Shown here: positions 23,843-36,140 of the stretch, piece after piece
Layout: every line of letters begins with the position of its first letter
How positions within the stretch are numbered: position 1 is the stretch's first letter
Assembly: GCF_019649055.1 (NCBI RefSeq)
Contig: NW_026570248.1
Location: 248,001 to 312,000 of the forward strand
Direction of reading: 5' to 3'
Length of the DNA stretch: 64,000 nucleotides
Origin: Paramacrobiotus metropolitanus
Lineage: Eukaryota > Tardigrada > Eutardigrada > Parachela > Macrobiotidae
Position numbers and translations under genes: made by a program
Notes under the pieces: model-generated
What the model saw: the letters and a program-made list of their open reading frames with translations, nothing else
What the model was told of the DNA's origin: nothing
The model's database searches: none

Positions 23843-26800
23843 ATGGACCCTGTTATGAATGGCGATATCATTCTGAATCACCATCCTCCGATAGATGTGG
23901 TGTCCGCGACGATTACAGATGAGAAAATTCTGAAAATCCCGAAAAATAGTCTGTTTTCGCATCCGTCGGACTCTTTAGTCGCAGCACCACCGTCCTCGCA
24001 AATTACCACCTTTAATTTTTCCACTTCGACAAAGCTGCTAGTCCGGACAAAGCGTGTGCCACACGTTAACAGTATTCGACAGGAGGCTGTGCCAATCTCT
24101 GAAAGTATACCAAAGTCAACATCCGCTGCGGAACAACCCAGTGTCCGCAAGGAGCTGGTTGTTAAGAAAGCTGAAATTGTGAAACTGGTAAAGCTTGCCG
24201 TTTTTAACGTACATTGCTGTGTTTAGTGCGCCGCAGTTGAATGACTGTTTTTGATTTCTTTAGGCATGCGCCCTATGCCAGTTGTCCAGCGCATCTCGTT
24301 TTGGTCAGGGATCTCTTCGATCCTTCCCTGTATCTATCTCGTCTGAACAAGTTTTCCAGCTTCCGAATTCACTGAAGGAAAAGCAGCAGCTTGATGATCT
24401 CGCCGGTGTTGGCCACGAACAAATCAAATCCATTCAGGTTTGTAGCTGTCAGTTTATTAAGTATCATTTTGAAAGCGCTTCAGAAATTTTTTTCTTGCCG
24501 GTGACAGTACTGATAATTCTGGGAAATACTTAGCCTGGTGTTGGATGCGCGTCTGCACGCTTCTCCTTTTTTTCCTTGTCCCTTCCTTCTTTTTTTTTCC
24601 ATTTTAACGCACTTCCTTCCGCGTTACTTGTATTTGTAATCGTGCTCAATTTTTTATTCGTTTAGCACACCTTATCTGAGGACGGTGAGTTAATGATCCA
24701 TGAAAAGTGCCTTCAGTGGTCACCGGACGCACACTTCAATGCCCAAGGCGTTTGTACTAATCCAGAGGAGGTGGTGTCAAATGCCCTTCTTCAGGTAACT
24801 GGCGTAATTTGCCACGTTTGTTTTAAACACTTTTTAAACAATTTTATTCGGTCCTTTCTAAATATTTGTTTCTAAATGTTCGTACGTATATTGGAATGCT
24901 GTATAAATCAGCTTTCTTCACAGCGATTTTATGATTGTTCTGTGCTGTGTAAAATGAAGTGTATTATACGAAATACTACGGTTGTATTTACATTTTACGA
25001 CGTTTTTACAGTTATGTGCGCACTGCGGCCACTACGGAGCGTCGGTCAGGTGTTCCTTTCCTGAGTGTACAGCGACATACCACTTGCCTTGCAGCAGTGC
25101 CAGCGATTGCTATCAGCAATTACCCGACAAAAAACTTGTTTGCTCATTACACTTCTCCACGCTTCCAGATCAGATTGCCCTTGATCCACTGGGTTTATGT
25201 TTTTTGTGTGGCGAGCTGGACGGGCCCGCGGACATGGGATGCGGCAGCATCAAAGATCTGTTATTTTGTCATTCATGTGGCAAACACGCTCATCCCAGTT
25301 GCCTTGGCTTCTCTGCCGAGGTTTCCCAGGCTAGAAAGGCCGGCTGGCAGTGCTCCGATTGCCGAACGTGCTGTGTATGCAGAGGTGGTGGGAAGACCGA
25401 AAAGGTTGTAGTCTGTTCCGATTGTGGTCATGATTACCATTTGACCTGTCTCGTGCCTCCTCTGGGCAATCTGCCCAAGTCGGCTTGGAAGTGTAAGTGA
25501 TTGTATCATTTGCTTTTGGAATCTCCTTGCGTTCACACAGTATGGATGCGTTTCAGGTCCAAGCTGTCGCATATGTCGCTGTGGAAAACGAACTCCTGGC
25601 GCCGGTCCATCATGCAAATGGCATCATGGTTATACATTATGTGACAGTTGTTATCAGCAGAAAATAAAAGGCTCAGTTTGTCCCGTCTGCCAGAAAGCCT
25701 ATCGCTTTGCGGAACAACGCGACATGCTTCGGTGTTCCAGGTACAACCTTCTGTGGTCATTTTTCATTCGGTGTCAAGGTACAGTTTGATTGTATTTCTG
25801 TGTCTTTAAAATTTAGTTGTGGAGGTTGCACTCATCGGACATGCGATGAAGAAAAACGTGATCCTCTTGAGACATACGAGTGCGTTCGGTGTAGGAAAGG
25901 CAGCCTGAATGGATACGCAGGTATGTGAATTTCTTTTAACTTGTCTTCTATGAGTGTTTCTTAATTCATGTGTTCTTAGATCCTGTAGTTATATTTTGCC
26001 TGTACGATTTGGTTTAAATGTAGCAGGTATCTTATTACATGACTGGAAATGTTTCTTCCATAATGATTTAGCTACTGCTACCACATTTTCGGCTTGCAAG
26101 CATAAATTACTCAGAAACCGTAGAACAAAAGTATGGCTCGATTTGAATCCAATTGGGGAAATAAAATGCTATTTGAAGTTTCTTATCCCTAGGGCTGGTT
26201 CCATCAACAGCAGAACAGTCTCGCTTGGCTTCACTAGCAACGAATCAACAAGCAGGGAGCCCCAGCTCATCATCAGTATTTTCCAGTTCTCTGGACGAAA
26301 GTTCTTTGACAGAACAAGGTTCTGAAGTGTCGGGTAGTGGAGGGGGAAAACCGTCAGTCCGCTTAAAACGACGACAGACAGTGCAGTCGGGAGCGAAGAA
26401 TGGGAAGAAACGTTCGCGCACTCTGTCGACCTCCCTCGCCCCTCCAGTTGGTCGGAAAAGGGGCAAAGGAAAGTCCTTGCCCCTGATTATCCCGAAGTCT
26501 CTGGCATCTCCGGCCAGCGCAGTTCCTAATGGTGAAATAGTGGAGAATGGGCAGGGAGGCGATGCGGAAGAGGATTCTGTGCACACATCGACGGTTGTCA
26601 TCTTCAAAACGGGCGACGACTTTATGCAGCTGCAGGACATCTGTGTGAGCTGCGGCGCCATCGGACTGGAAGACGAAGGGAAGTTGATCGGTTGTGCGCA
26701 GTGCGGCCAGTGCTACCATTCCTTCTGCGCTGGCGTGAAGTTGAACTCGGCCGTGTTGACTTCCGGTTGGCGCTGTTTGGACTGCACGCTGTGCGAAGTG

Positions 26801-29800
26801 TGCGGGAAGCCTCACGACGAAGGACGACTGATTCTGTGCGACGAGTGCGACATTTCCTTCCACATCTACTGCCTTAGTCCGCCGCTCAACCAGGTGCCCA
26901 GCGGAACCTGGAAATGTCGGCGCTGTGTACGGTGTCAGTATTGCGACAGTGCCAGTCCCGGTTACGGTCCCTCTGCGCAGTGGCACAACAACTACTCCAC
27001 CTGCACGCCCTGTGCTTCCCTGCAGAAATGCCCCGTGTGCGAGAGTGATTATGTCGACAAGGAGTTGGTGATTCAGTGTCTGCAGTGCGATCGGTTCCTG
27101 CACGCTGCCTGCGATGCGATTATGGACGAGGACGACGTGGAGAGTGCCTTTAGCATGGGTTACATTTGCCCATTTTGTCGACCAGATAATTATCCGCCGC
27201 TGCATCTGCAGCACGTCTTTGAGGACGAAGATTCGAACGATTGCAATCCGGAAGTTGTCGAACCGAAAGCAGTGGTTACGCACAAATATGAGGGAATGCT
27301 GCTGTCGGATGCTGGCTTGAAGCATCTGAAACGCTTAAGTGTCGAGCACACAAAGTTGAAATCTCCAAAGAAGAAACACGGGAAGCTCTCAGCGCAGAAT
27401 AGTGTGGATTCCCTGTTGGATGGTCTTCCTTCGCTCTCTCAGGAAAATGACAAAATGGAGGAGATATCGGGAGATGACAAGAGGAAGCGCATTCGTCGTC
27501 CACAGCGATTCGGCGTCGGAGGATTCGTGCTGCGTGGGTCTAAGCCAAAAGCAGAAAAAGAGAAAGAATTGGGGATAATGGATGAGGGATCCACAGAGTC
27601 CCATTTGCTCTCGGTAAGTATACGTAACGCTGCTCTTTAGGTTTCGCTAATGTAGTCTGCTGCATGTGTGGCTGTTTTTTTATAGAATTTCATCTGTGCA
27701 TTAAGCCCTAATTGCTTAGACAATTTTTTTTGCGTTAATTCGGCTCGTCGGCTCTTTTTGTTTCCTATATTGAGTTCCTTGCTAATCGCTATCGTGGTGA
27801 AGTTACTTATTTTATTGCATTAATTTATTTTATTGTCGTTTTTTTATTGTGTTACACTTTTCAGAAGCATTATGTTTTTGTGTTTATTGTTATGGTTTTG
27901 ATTTGTTGTCTGTTCGGGCAGTTTCACAATTCTTCTACAGGGAACAATTAGCCCAGCAGAAAGCCTCGATAATCACTTAACGGAACTTGCTGGTTTGGAT
28001 CCTACGAAACATCCCAATCCCCAGAAAGTTAAAAAGAAAAAGGTGCAATCAAAAAAGCGGTTTCTGGTTAAAGATATGTTTCCGGATTATCTGCAAGACG
28101 CGTTTTTTGGGAAGGCATTGTTTGATAGCCAAGATTCTAGCGAGCAGTCAAGTTTGTGTGAGAAGTTATCTTTAAGCATCAGCATCGAAGATTCCAAACC
28201 AGTTAGTGTGAAGTCCGAACCTGCTGTGCGCGATGAAGTGGAAGAAAAGAAACTGATCAAGACGGAATTTGTTGAAACCTTTAAAAAAATGGTGAAAGGG
28301 TCGACTGAGAATCAGTCAAGTGAGGAAGAAGTGGATTTTCCTGACCTTACGGAAGGCTTTGACGCGTTGCTAAATCAGGAGCCCCTCGATGAAGATCTAG
28401 GGTTGCTGGATTTGGAGATGCTCATGGCAGGCACGGAACATGAGGAATATTCGAGTTCACAAGAAGACGATTCGATGCAGTCTACCCTAAAATCCACAAA
28501 AGACCAACAAGAACCCGGCTCTGTGGCGGATAACTTGGACTCTATTCTGGATTCCTTAGAAAGCGATCTTCCTCAGATGAGTAGCGAGGATGCCGAGGAT
28601 GTCTTCAATAACGTTTTTTTGCCTTCCGCATTGCACGCCAGTAGCACTGCAGGCAGCGGATTGACTAACTCACGGGCACCGTTAGCTAACGGTGAACACG
28701 GATTGTCGACCTGGTCTGCTATCACGACCGGTACTGATGGGGGCGATAGTACGGAAGCCGGGAACGGTGGGCTCAAAACTCAGCAGAAATGGGAGCAGGA
28801 TGAAGCTCTCGGGCCATTGGCAACGGTTTCTTCTGTACTATACGCTAATTTACAACATCCCGATTTGAAACAAAAGTTTCCAGACTTTTCCGAGCGCTAT
28901 AAGCAGATACTCAAATTATGGAGAAAGGTCAGCACCAACGAACGGCAACCGTTTCTCCACAAAGCCAGGGATAACCGCGCAGCAAATAAAGCCACTAAAA
29001 CTCAGCGCGCAAAGGTTAGTTGTGTAGGTTGCTTGTTAACAATCATTTCAACGATGTAAATCATTTGTATAGGCTTCGGAGAAAGTGATGACCGTGCCTG
29101 TCCCGGTGAAAGTTCCCGAACGACCAACAACCTTTGGTGTACCAAACCTTGGATTCGTATCTCCTTCTCGGTTTCAAGCAGCTGAGCCTATAGAATCTCC
29201 CTTTCACACCCCGCATGAAGAGATGCTGTATACGAATCCGGCAACTCCATCAAGCCAGCCTTCGACGCCAGGTTCGTCTGCCAGTCACGCACATCACCAA
29301 CCGCAGCCTTACCATGTGGTTGGCTCCCCTGCCCCGCCCTTTTCGCCGCCTCTTGAGAGGCCCAGATCTGTGTTGCCTATGCAGCATCACGTCAACGATC
29401 CAGCATACGGCGTGCAAAGTCCGCACTCGTACCAACAGGTGCAGTCCCCACGGACTCCTTTCCCTCCCAGCTCTCCGTTTGATCCGTATGCGCATCCACC
29501 CGCCTCGGTCCAACCAGTGATGGTTCGCCAGCAATCTCACGACCATGCAGTGTTAGATGAACATGATCCATACTCGCAGCCTCCTGGAACTCCGATGCCA
29601 CAAAGATTTCAGCAGCCATTTATGCAAGCCAGTAGTGAGCCTCAGTCTCCTCAGAACGGTCAGTTTTTTCCTAGGCAGCAACTGCGGGATCTACTGAATC
29701 GCCAGAATCAAGTACGTCAAAGGCAACCTGGGCCACCAGCGCAGTGGCAGTATCCCCAGCAGCAGGAAGGTTTTTTGCAACAGACAGCTTTTCCTTCACC

Positions 29801-32800
29801 GCAGCAAGTTCAGGAGCACAATATACGGCCGCCACATACGCAGACGTTTCCTGTGCAACGGCAAGAGTTTCGTCACCCGCCGCCCCCACAAACCCGCATG
29901 ATACAGCAAGCTGTCCGAAGTGTGACCCAGGTTCCGGAGCATCGATATCCGATGCCAGCGCGCGCTCCTACTACTCAGATGGCAATGCAACGCGGCACAC
30001 AGCCCAATATGTATGGAGATAATCAGAATTTAATGTATGAACAACCGCAACGCCATCCACATCCTCAGTGGCAGCAGTCCGGACAGATCGGATTAAGCAG
30101 CTCAGGTTCTGAAGCTGGTAAGTATCGTTCGTAAGGTTGTGCGAATTAATAATCCCTACGCTTTATAGTCATTATAAATAAATAATGATTGGTTTTTTTT
30201 TAAAATTAATCATCGCTTTCTTTCTGCGTTCTTTATAGGCATGTACGGAAGAATGGATTGCCCATCTCAACCCGATCTGCGAATGAATTACGTTGACAGA
30301 CAGTTTGTAGCAGACGGACGGACCACGCCAGCAGTGCAGCCGACTTTATATGCGCCGGTTCGCAATCCCACTGTGACTATGGTCAGTGCGAGTCAATCTC
30401 ATGCACCGATGCAGTGGTCTCAACCTCAACAACGAAATCAACAGTATCCTTCGATGCCGGGTCGACCCCCTTCTGTGATGCCCACACTAATGCAAAGCAT
30501 GCCGGTTGCCACCCCGACCGCTCCATTGAATAACACACCTACAGCACGGTCAGCTAGCGAGAACACGGATGCGGAGATTAGCGAGTCGGAGCGGCATAAT
30601 AATATGACGCATGAAAGTTTTCTTCTGGAGCACCATCAGCGATTGGCAGCGGAAACGGCTAGTTTACAGGAAAATATTACCAGAGTTCGTAAGCAGCGAA
30701 AGGCCCTCGCAGCACGCCAGAGACAACTGCGGAAGAACAATAGTGAGCTGAGTCCTGAAGAGACAATGGAGCTGGAACGGTTAACCAGTAATGTGGGTGC
30801 CATACAGAAACGTTTGGAAACTGTGAAGAAAGATTACAAACAGCATCAAAGCAAAATGCAAGATTTTGCTGCCAAAACTGGAGTCCAGCTACTCGTTCCG
30901 GTTACTCCAGCGCAGGTTGCTCAGCACCCAGGGGAGAAGATACCAGCAGCAGTTATCTCACGTCCTCAGCTGCCAAGCACTATGGGTGCCGTAAAGATGG
31001 ACCCTCTTCATCCCAATGCATTAGGTAAAACAGCTGGTTCAATAGCAGAAATCGTGTCCAGAAGCGATCAAGACGGAAGGACGCTTTCTTTAGCAGTACG
31101 TTCTTTTACTGATGCGAACACCGTGGCGGGAAACCGGGAAGATGACAAATCCGTTGAGAGGAAAAACATACTGCTGAAACAACTATTGGAAAACGGTAGT
31201 GTCGTGCCACCAGTTATGACACTCGAAAGAAAGGATTCAGTGTTGTCCAGGGCGTCAGCAGACGAGGGGGACGAGTCTTCTTTTGGGGCACTGACACCAG
31301 CACAGCAACAGCAGTTGGCTTTGATTGAGAGCATGCCATTGACGACTCGCAAGGATAGTTTTTCGTCTAGCCCAATGCAGCTCTCGGAATTATCCGGCGA
31401 TACCTTGAGCACTTCTCTTTCGCAGTTGAATTCTGGAATTAACGGTGTCAAAAAAGAAAAAGGCCAAAAGAAACGAAAGAAAAAGGCGGTTTCGGATGGT
31501 TCTGCCGACAGTACGTCAATGGATGGACTGAATGAAGCAGTGGTTGATAGCTTACTGGAGCAGCTCCGGCAGGCTGCAGTGAGTCTTTGTGAACCAGACA
31601 AATCCTCCTTGCCAGTTAAAAGCGTTTTTCTAAAACCCGAAACCGACGCGGCGCCAGTTCCTGTCGGTAAAAAGTTGGAAGATTTGAAAAAACCCCAGAA
31701 ACGAATTCTTCAAGGCAGTTTCGGTCAATATGAACTGACGAAACAAGGAACGCGAAGTCGGTTCTGTGTTGGTGTCACTCGGATAACCGATGAAACGGCT
31801 TCTTTGAATACGACGAATATCGGTAAAATGCTATTTGAGGACTTGCTTCACTGTCAGAATATTGACGTTTTAGATACTGTTGCGGAGCAGGCAGAACCGG
31901 AAGCCAACAAATCTTTGGAAGCTGATAGTGACAAAAGTCCAAACAGTCCTGCAATGTCTTACATCTCAACGTCGTCATATGGTGAGAACCACTTGTTGGA
32001 ACCGTGTTATGACCATTTATATAACTGGCTTGAAATCGGCTTTCCACCGGACGGGCCTCCGTCTTCGGACATTATCATTAACGAACCAACTCTGGCTGTG
32101 CATTTCGACCCAGCAACACCTGGCAGTCTGAAGGAGAATTTCACAATGGACATGGTGAAATACGAATCTATCACCGTAGAAAAGTTTGGAAGAGTATTCA
32201 AAGAGTCCGATCGCGTGAACGTCAGCATGACAATCACCGAAGAAGCGGCTTGCAGCATGGGAGTTTTCTTGCAGAATTTGGCTAACCTATTGCGAATCCC
32301 TGTGACCGACATTGAAATGACTGGCTGTGACGAATACCCAGAACTGCCGATGGAAACGAAGCCTTGTAAATACTGTCGCACCTGTGAGATTGCCCTTGAT
32401 CAAGAAACGGGATTTCGGAAACGATTGTCTGATTTGCCTGTTGTTTCTCTGGTCGACAACGGTTTCCCAGTGGAGTACGAAGATGGCGTGGCATACGTTT
32501 CCTTCTGCAGTAGTACATGCATGATGCAATTTGCCATTACTAACCAGAATGTCGCGAAAGTCTCTCCACCGGCCACCGTTTCGGTTGACCATGGTTTTGA
32601 CAACGGACCGAAGGAGGAAGCACGAAAGGATAAACGCGAACATTCACCAGTGAAACGTATGACACCCGTCCAACTGTTGTTGAAATCCATAGCGCCTCTG
32701 CTGAAAAAGGGAAAGAAAGGTCGACATGAATTGTGGTCACCTAATTTGTTGCAGCTGAAACGGCAGAACAGCGTCACGGACTCTCGAGCGACGCAGCAAG

Positions 32801-35437
32801 TAATGAATCTGCTGGATGTCGGGCTGAAAGTGACGTCGAATGTTCGGGACAACAGAGTATGTGTACTGTGTCACCTTGTCGGTGACCTTCTCCCGGATGG
32901 ACAAGGCCGCCTGCTGAATATCGATGGAGAGCACTGGGTGCATTTGAATTGTGCTCTGTGGTCGGTGGATGTCTACGAAACGAACAATGGGCACTTAATG
33001 AACGTGCAACAGGCGTGCAAGCGGGGTGCGAAGACGGAATGTGTCAAGTGTCGCAAACTGGGAGCCACGCTGCTTTGCTATCATTACCCGAAGATCCGCT
33101 GCAACCAGATGTTTCACTTCCCCTGTGCAAAAAGCAGCGGATGCATGTTCTTCAATGATAAAAGCGTTCTTTGTGAAACACATAAATCAGGCGAACCCCC
33201 CGAAGACGAGTTGAAGTCCATGATCGTTCACAGACGAGTGTACGTGCATCGGGACGAACCACGGATGGCAACAAGGTTCGCTTGTTGTGTTGTTTCGAAG
33301 GTTCTGAGGTGGCTGATGTCTAACATGCGCTTTGTTGATTATTAGGGTTATTACTGCGCATGATGGACTTTACAGCTTTCGCATTGGCACGCTTATTTTT
33401 CATTCTCTTGGACAGCTTTACCACTCCAACATGGATGCTTTTCACAATCCGGACTGTGTTTATCCGGTATGATAGTTTTTTGCGACTTTTGAAGTTCGAT
33501 TCGAGATTATAAATGTTCTTGTATGTGCGTAAATAGGTCGGGTATTCCATCACTCGTATCTTTTGGTCGATGCGTGCTCTGCATAAACGTTGCTTTTACC
33601 ACTGCACAATCCACGATGTCCATGGTGCTCCAGATTTTCGCATTTCCGTGGAGGAAAACGGCTACGAAACCGTCTTATTAAATGGATCAACCACTAAAGG
33701 TGCGGTAATTGCCGATAATATTAATAAATACCGTAAAATCCGATATTAACGCCCTGGGCGTTTATTTTTTCAAGAGCCTCGGAAGGGGGCGTTTATTACG
33801 GGGGGGCGTCTAATTTTTCAAATGGGTAACGCGCTCATGATGTGTCAGTTTTAACAAGGTTAATATGTATGAACATTGAAGAAATAATTCAATAACCCAG
33901 ACATCAGTTAGAAAATCATGGTTTAACGAGTGTGCATTAGTGGAGTTTATCTGAATTAGCAAGATGTACCACTAAGACCGTACCGACAACAGTCAAAAAA
34001 AGCGCGGCGCCGCAATTATTAGACGCCCCGGGGCGATAATTTCGGGGGGGGCTTTTATTATTTCGTGACCTACGGGAGGGGGCGTTTAAAACCGCGGGGG
34101 GCGTTAATTTCGGGGGGGCGTTAATATCGGATTTTACGGTATCTACTTGCAGGCCTGGAAAATAAGAGTCAAAATTATGGACTTTTTTATGTTCCGATTA
34201 AAAAGTCATCGGTAAGTTATTAACGAATCACGTTTTGCAGAGGTGTGGATGAAAGTTTTGGTTGCTGTTCTTGAACACCGTTCATCGACGATGATTAAAG
34301 TCTTCCCGGACTTTTTCACGGGTGACGACTTGTTTGGTCTGACGGAAAGCAACATCGCCAGAGCGATCGAATGTTTACCGGGCATAAACGAGGCCATTCG
34401 ATATCAGTTCAAGTACGAGAAGGCTCGCGTTCCAGAATCGCCAGCTGTGGCCGCGCCGGTAATTCCGCATCAACACGAGAGCGGATCGGCGCGAACCGAA
34501 CCGAAGTTGAGACTGGTCACGAAGCGGTAAGAAGCGTTTAATAGAGCCCGAGCGAGGAGTCTCTGTTAACCTGCTCGATCGATCCTGTAGAAGTCACAGT
34601 GATGTCGAAAGAACCAAGACGAGCCAGTCCATTTCAGAGCCCAGTTTGGCCATCATGCCGCCATCCGCGCTCACAGTTCCGCCGACGTCGGTCTGACGCG
34701 GGTGTCCTCATCCGGCGACCTTTCCTCTTATCCGTTGTCCAGTGATGTCGCCGCTAATGCTCAAGAAAATTGCAACGGTCTCAGTTTTTACCAGAAACAG
34801 ACACTCAGCCATACCAAAATCAACCAGTACCGCAAAATGAAGGCAGAATGGAGAAGTAACGTTTACCTGGCTCGGTCGAAAATCGAAGGTTTAGGGTTGT
34901 TTGCTGCACGTGATTTGGACAAAAATAGTATGATAATCGAATATGTCGGGGAATTGATACGCAACGAGGTGGCCAATCACCGCGAGCGGATGTATGAAAT
35001 GCTGGTACGCTTCACTCGCAGTTTTGAGGAATATTCGATTTACTTATATTTTAACTGTCTTTTATTGCAGAACCACGCAGGGATTTACATGTTTCGCGTT
35101 GACAACGAAGAAGTGTGCGATGCCTCTCGAGCCGGGGGTCCGGCTCGCTTCATCAACCATTCCTGCGATCCCAACTGCATCACGGAAGTGGTGCAGACTG
35201 ACAAAAACGAAAAGAAAATCGTTATTTCTTCGTTGCGTCGGATTTTTAAAGACGAAGAAGTTAGTGCTGTAGAAGTATTTTCTGTTTGTGGTCTGTTTTT
35301 GCACGACGTTTGAAGTGTTTTGATGAGAATGCTTCCAATTTTAGTTGTGTTACGACTACAAGTTTGATTTCGAGGACGACCAGCATAAAATTCCTTGTAA
35401 CTGCGGGGCTTCTAATTGTAATTTGTGGATGAACTGA
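23843..35437 (+). CDS. KMT2C/D (Trr/MLL3/4-type) H3K4 methyltransferase, full-length copy
   Basis: Sixteen exons: 23843-24187, 24264-24437, 24666-24794, 25012-25492, 25557-25740, 25817-25920, 26193-27613, 27941-29014, 29073-30117, 30239-33275, 33346-33466, 33537-33699, 34241-34526, 34638-35004, 35071-35259, 35345-35437; 9213 nt, 3070 aa. Domains by residue: extended PHD (about 116-250, CALC to YHLPCSS), PHD triplet (270-470), second PHD cluster (620-800), FPDYLQDAFFG motif (near 985), HMG box (1247-1304), Pro/Gln-rich region, coiled coil (1775-1860), Cys motif CRTC/CSSTC (2360-2415), extended PHD (2525-2640), FYRN (2665-2720), FYRC (2725-2840), WIN motif GSARTEPK (near 2840), SET (2928-3040) and post-SET ending WMN. 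The C-terminus is nearly identical to human KMT2C (YDYKFDFEDDQHKIPC). The family deposits H3K4me1 at enhancers with WDR5, RBBP5, ASH2L, UTX and PTIP. One uninterrupted gene carries what Drosophila splits between Lpt and trr. Intron 12 holds a MITE. ATG 23843 is the first after an upstream in-frame stop. Confidence 0.92.
26312..27597 (+). repeat. Near-identical block shared with 17783-19060 (minus), PHD exon
   Basis: About 1.29 kb of the PHD exon matches the reverse complement of about 17783-19060 with very few substitutions (for example LST versus QST near 26421) apart from eight one-base shortenings in the minus copy. Similarity falls away abruptly on both sides, including at the exon's 3' end before the donor. 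Edges are approximate. Confidence 0.8.
29244..29446 (+). repeat. 203-bp block perfectly identical to 15822-16024 (inverted)
   Basis: Partner of the minus-copy block. Flanking codons differ at many silent and replacement sites, but no mismatch is visible inside. All G/C runs have equal lengths in the two copies here, unlike the PHD exon. Confidence 0.85.
32386..33262 (+). repeat. Near-identical block shared with about 11613-12510 (minus), extended PHD exon part
   Basis: The last part of the long exon 10, encoding the Cys motif and extended PHD, is almost identical to the reverse complement of the minus copy, while the preceding coiled-coil and low-complexity region and the following FYRN exon differ at many positions. 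Edges are approximate. Confidence 0.75.
33731..34139. mobile_element. 409-bp MITE with TA target duplication (Tc1/mariner/pogo-like)
   Basis: Terminal inverted repeats begin CCGTAAAATCCGATATTAAC at the left, and the right end is its exact reverse complement; the perfect match runs 24 bp. TA flanks both ends (33729-33730, 34140-34141). The homologous intron of the minus KMT2 copy (near 11040) reads AATGAATATCTATTTGC, the empty site with a single TA. There is no coding capacity. The interior has several GGGGGGCGTTA/TTTA-type units. The TIR start and TA target are of the Tc1/mariner superfamily type, possibly pogo-like; the family name is inference. It lies inside the intron between the FYRN/FYRC exons and does not touch splice sites. 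Confidence 0.9.
34145..35255 (+). repeat. Near-identical block shared with about 9925-11035 (minus), FYRC-SET region
   Basis: Includes the FYRC exon, the WIN exon, the SET exons and their introns. The 95-residue FYRC/WIN segment is identical in the two proteins. The 111-bp intron at 34527-34637 differs from its partner by only a 3-base indel and about one substitution. The last intron and last exon lie outside the block and have diverged (for example FDFEDD versus FDWEDD). Confidence 0.8.
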
Positions 35438-36140
35438 TCTGTTCCCAGTTGGTGATGCCTTATACGTGTGGACTGCTTTTTTCATATCCGAGTTTTCCGT
35501 TTTGTCCGTACAGTGTTCTCAGTCTTCCCGATGTCTGTTTGGATCAGACGCTTGGAATCGATGTGAATCTACTATGGATACCTGAATGACCGTCGCAAAC
35601 TCACGTTTTACTTGGCTTATCCGGTTGCTGCTGCCAGTATTTGTGTTTGTTGCAGCAGAAGAATTTTATTTACCTTAGACAAGTAGGTACTGAGTTGTTT
35701 GTTTTTATCCGATACTTTTTGTTTTTAAGGGAGGGATGGGTTTTGTCATTTTTAATTTGTTTCTATAATTATTTTGTTGAGAAAGGCTATTTCGGTAATA
35801 CGCGCGATTCAGAAAGCAATATATACCGCATGGCTAAATTTGTATCTTATGTGAATTTCATCGTGATCTGGCACTTATTGTTTTATTGTTGTGTGTATTT
35901 ATGTGTTCGCGAACAATTTTGCAGTTCTGACAAAAAACCACTGTGTATTGTTCGCTGTCGTGGTTGAAAAACGAAAATTAAATCCTGTGAACGAAAAACG
36001 AAATTCCGAATGAGATACTTTCTTTAAGTCACAAAATTTATTCGAAGCAAACAGAACCAAACGTACTAAAACAATGCAACAGCCAAAACTACAACACACG
36101 TAAATTTTTTCTAACGGAAGCACGGTTGTGGGTATTAGTA
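35438..36140. other. Convergent 3' UTR region of KMT2 and the SDS3-like gene
   Basis: About 0.7 kb between two stop codons facing each other. It carries an ATTAAA at 35978-35983 for the plus transcript and an AATAAA on minus at 36042-36037, so the two 3' ends may overlap or nearly meet. The open frame at 35641-35967 has no recognisable content. Confidence 0.5.
36037..36042 (-). terminator. Candidate polyadenylation signal AATAAA of the SDS3-like gene
   Basis: AATAAA on the minus strand, about 100 nt after the stop at 36141. Spacing is typical of a short 3' UTR. Support is the motif and its position only. Confidence 0.45.

Noticed and set aside
34591-34690. Exon starting at the CTGTAG acceptor at 34591
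   Set aside because: Its frame runs into TGA at 34694; the acceptor ATTTCAG before 34638 keeps phase into the SET exon and has an equal counterpart in the minus copy.
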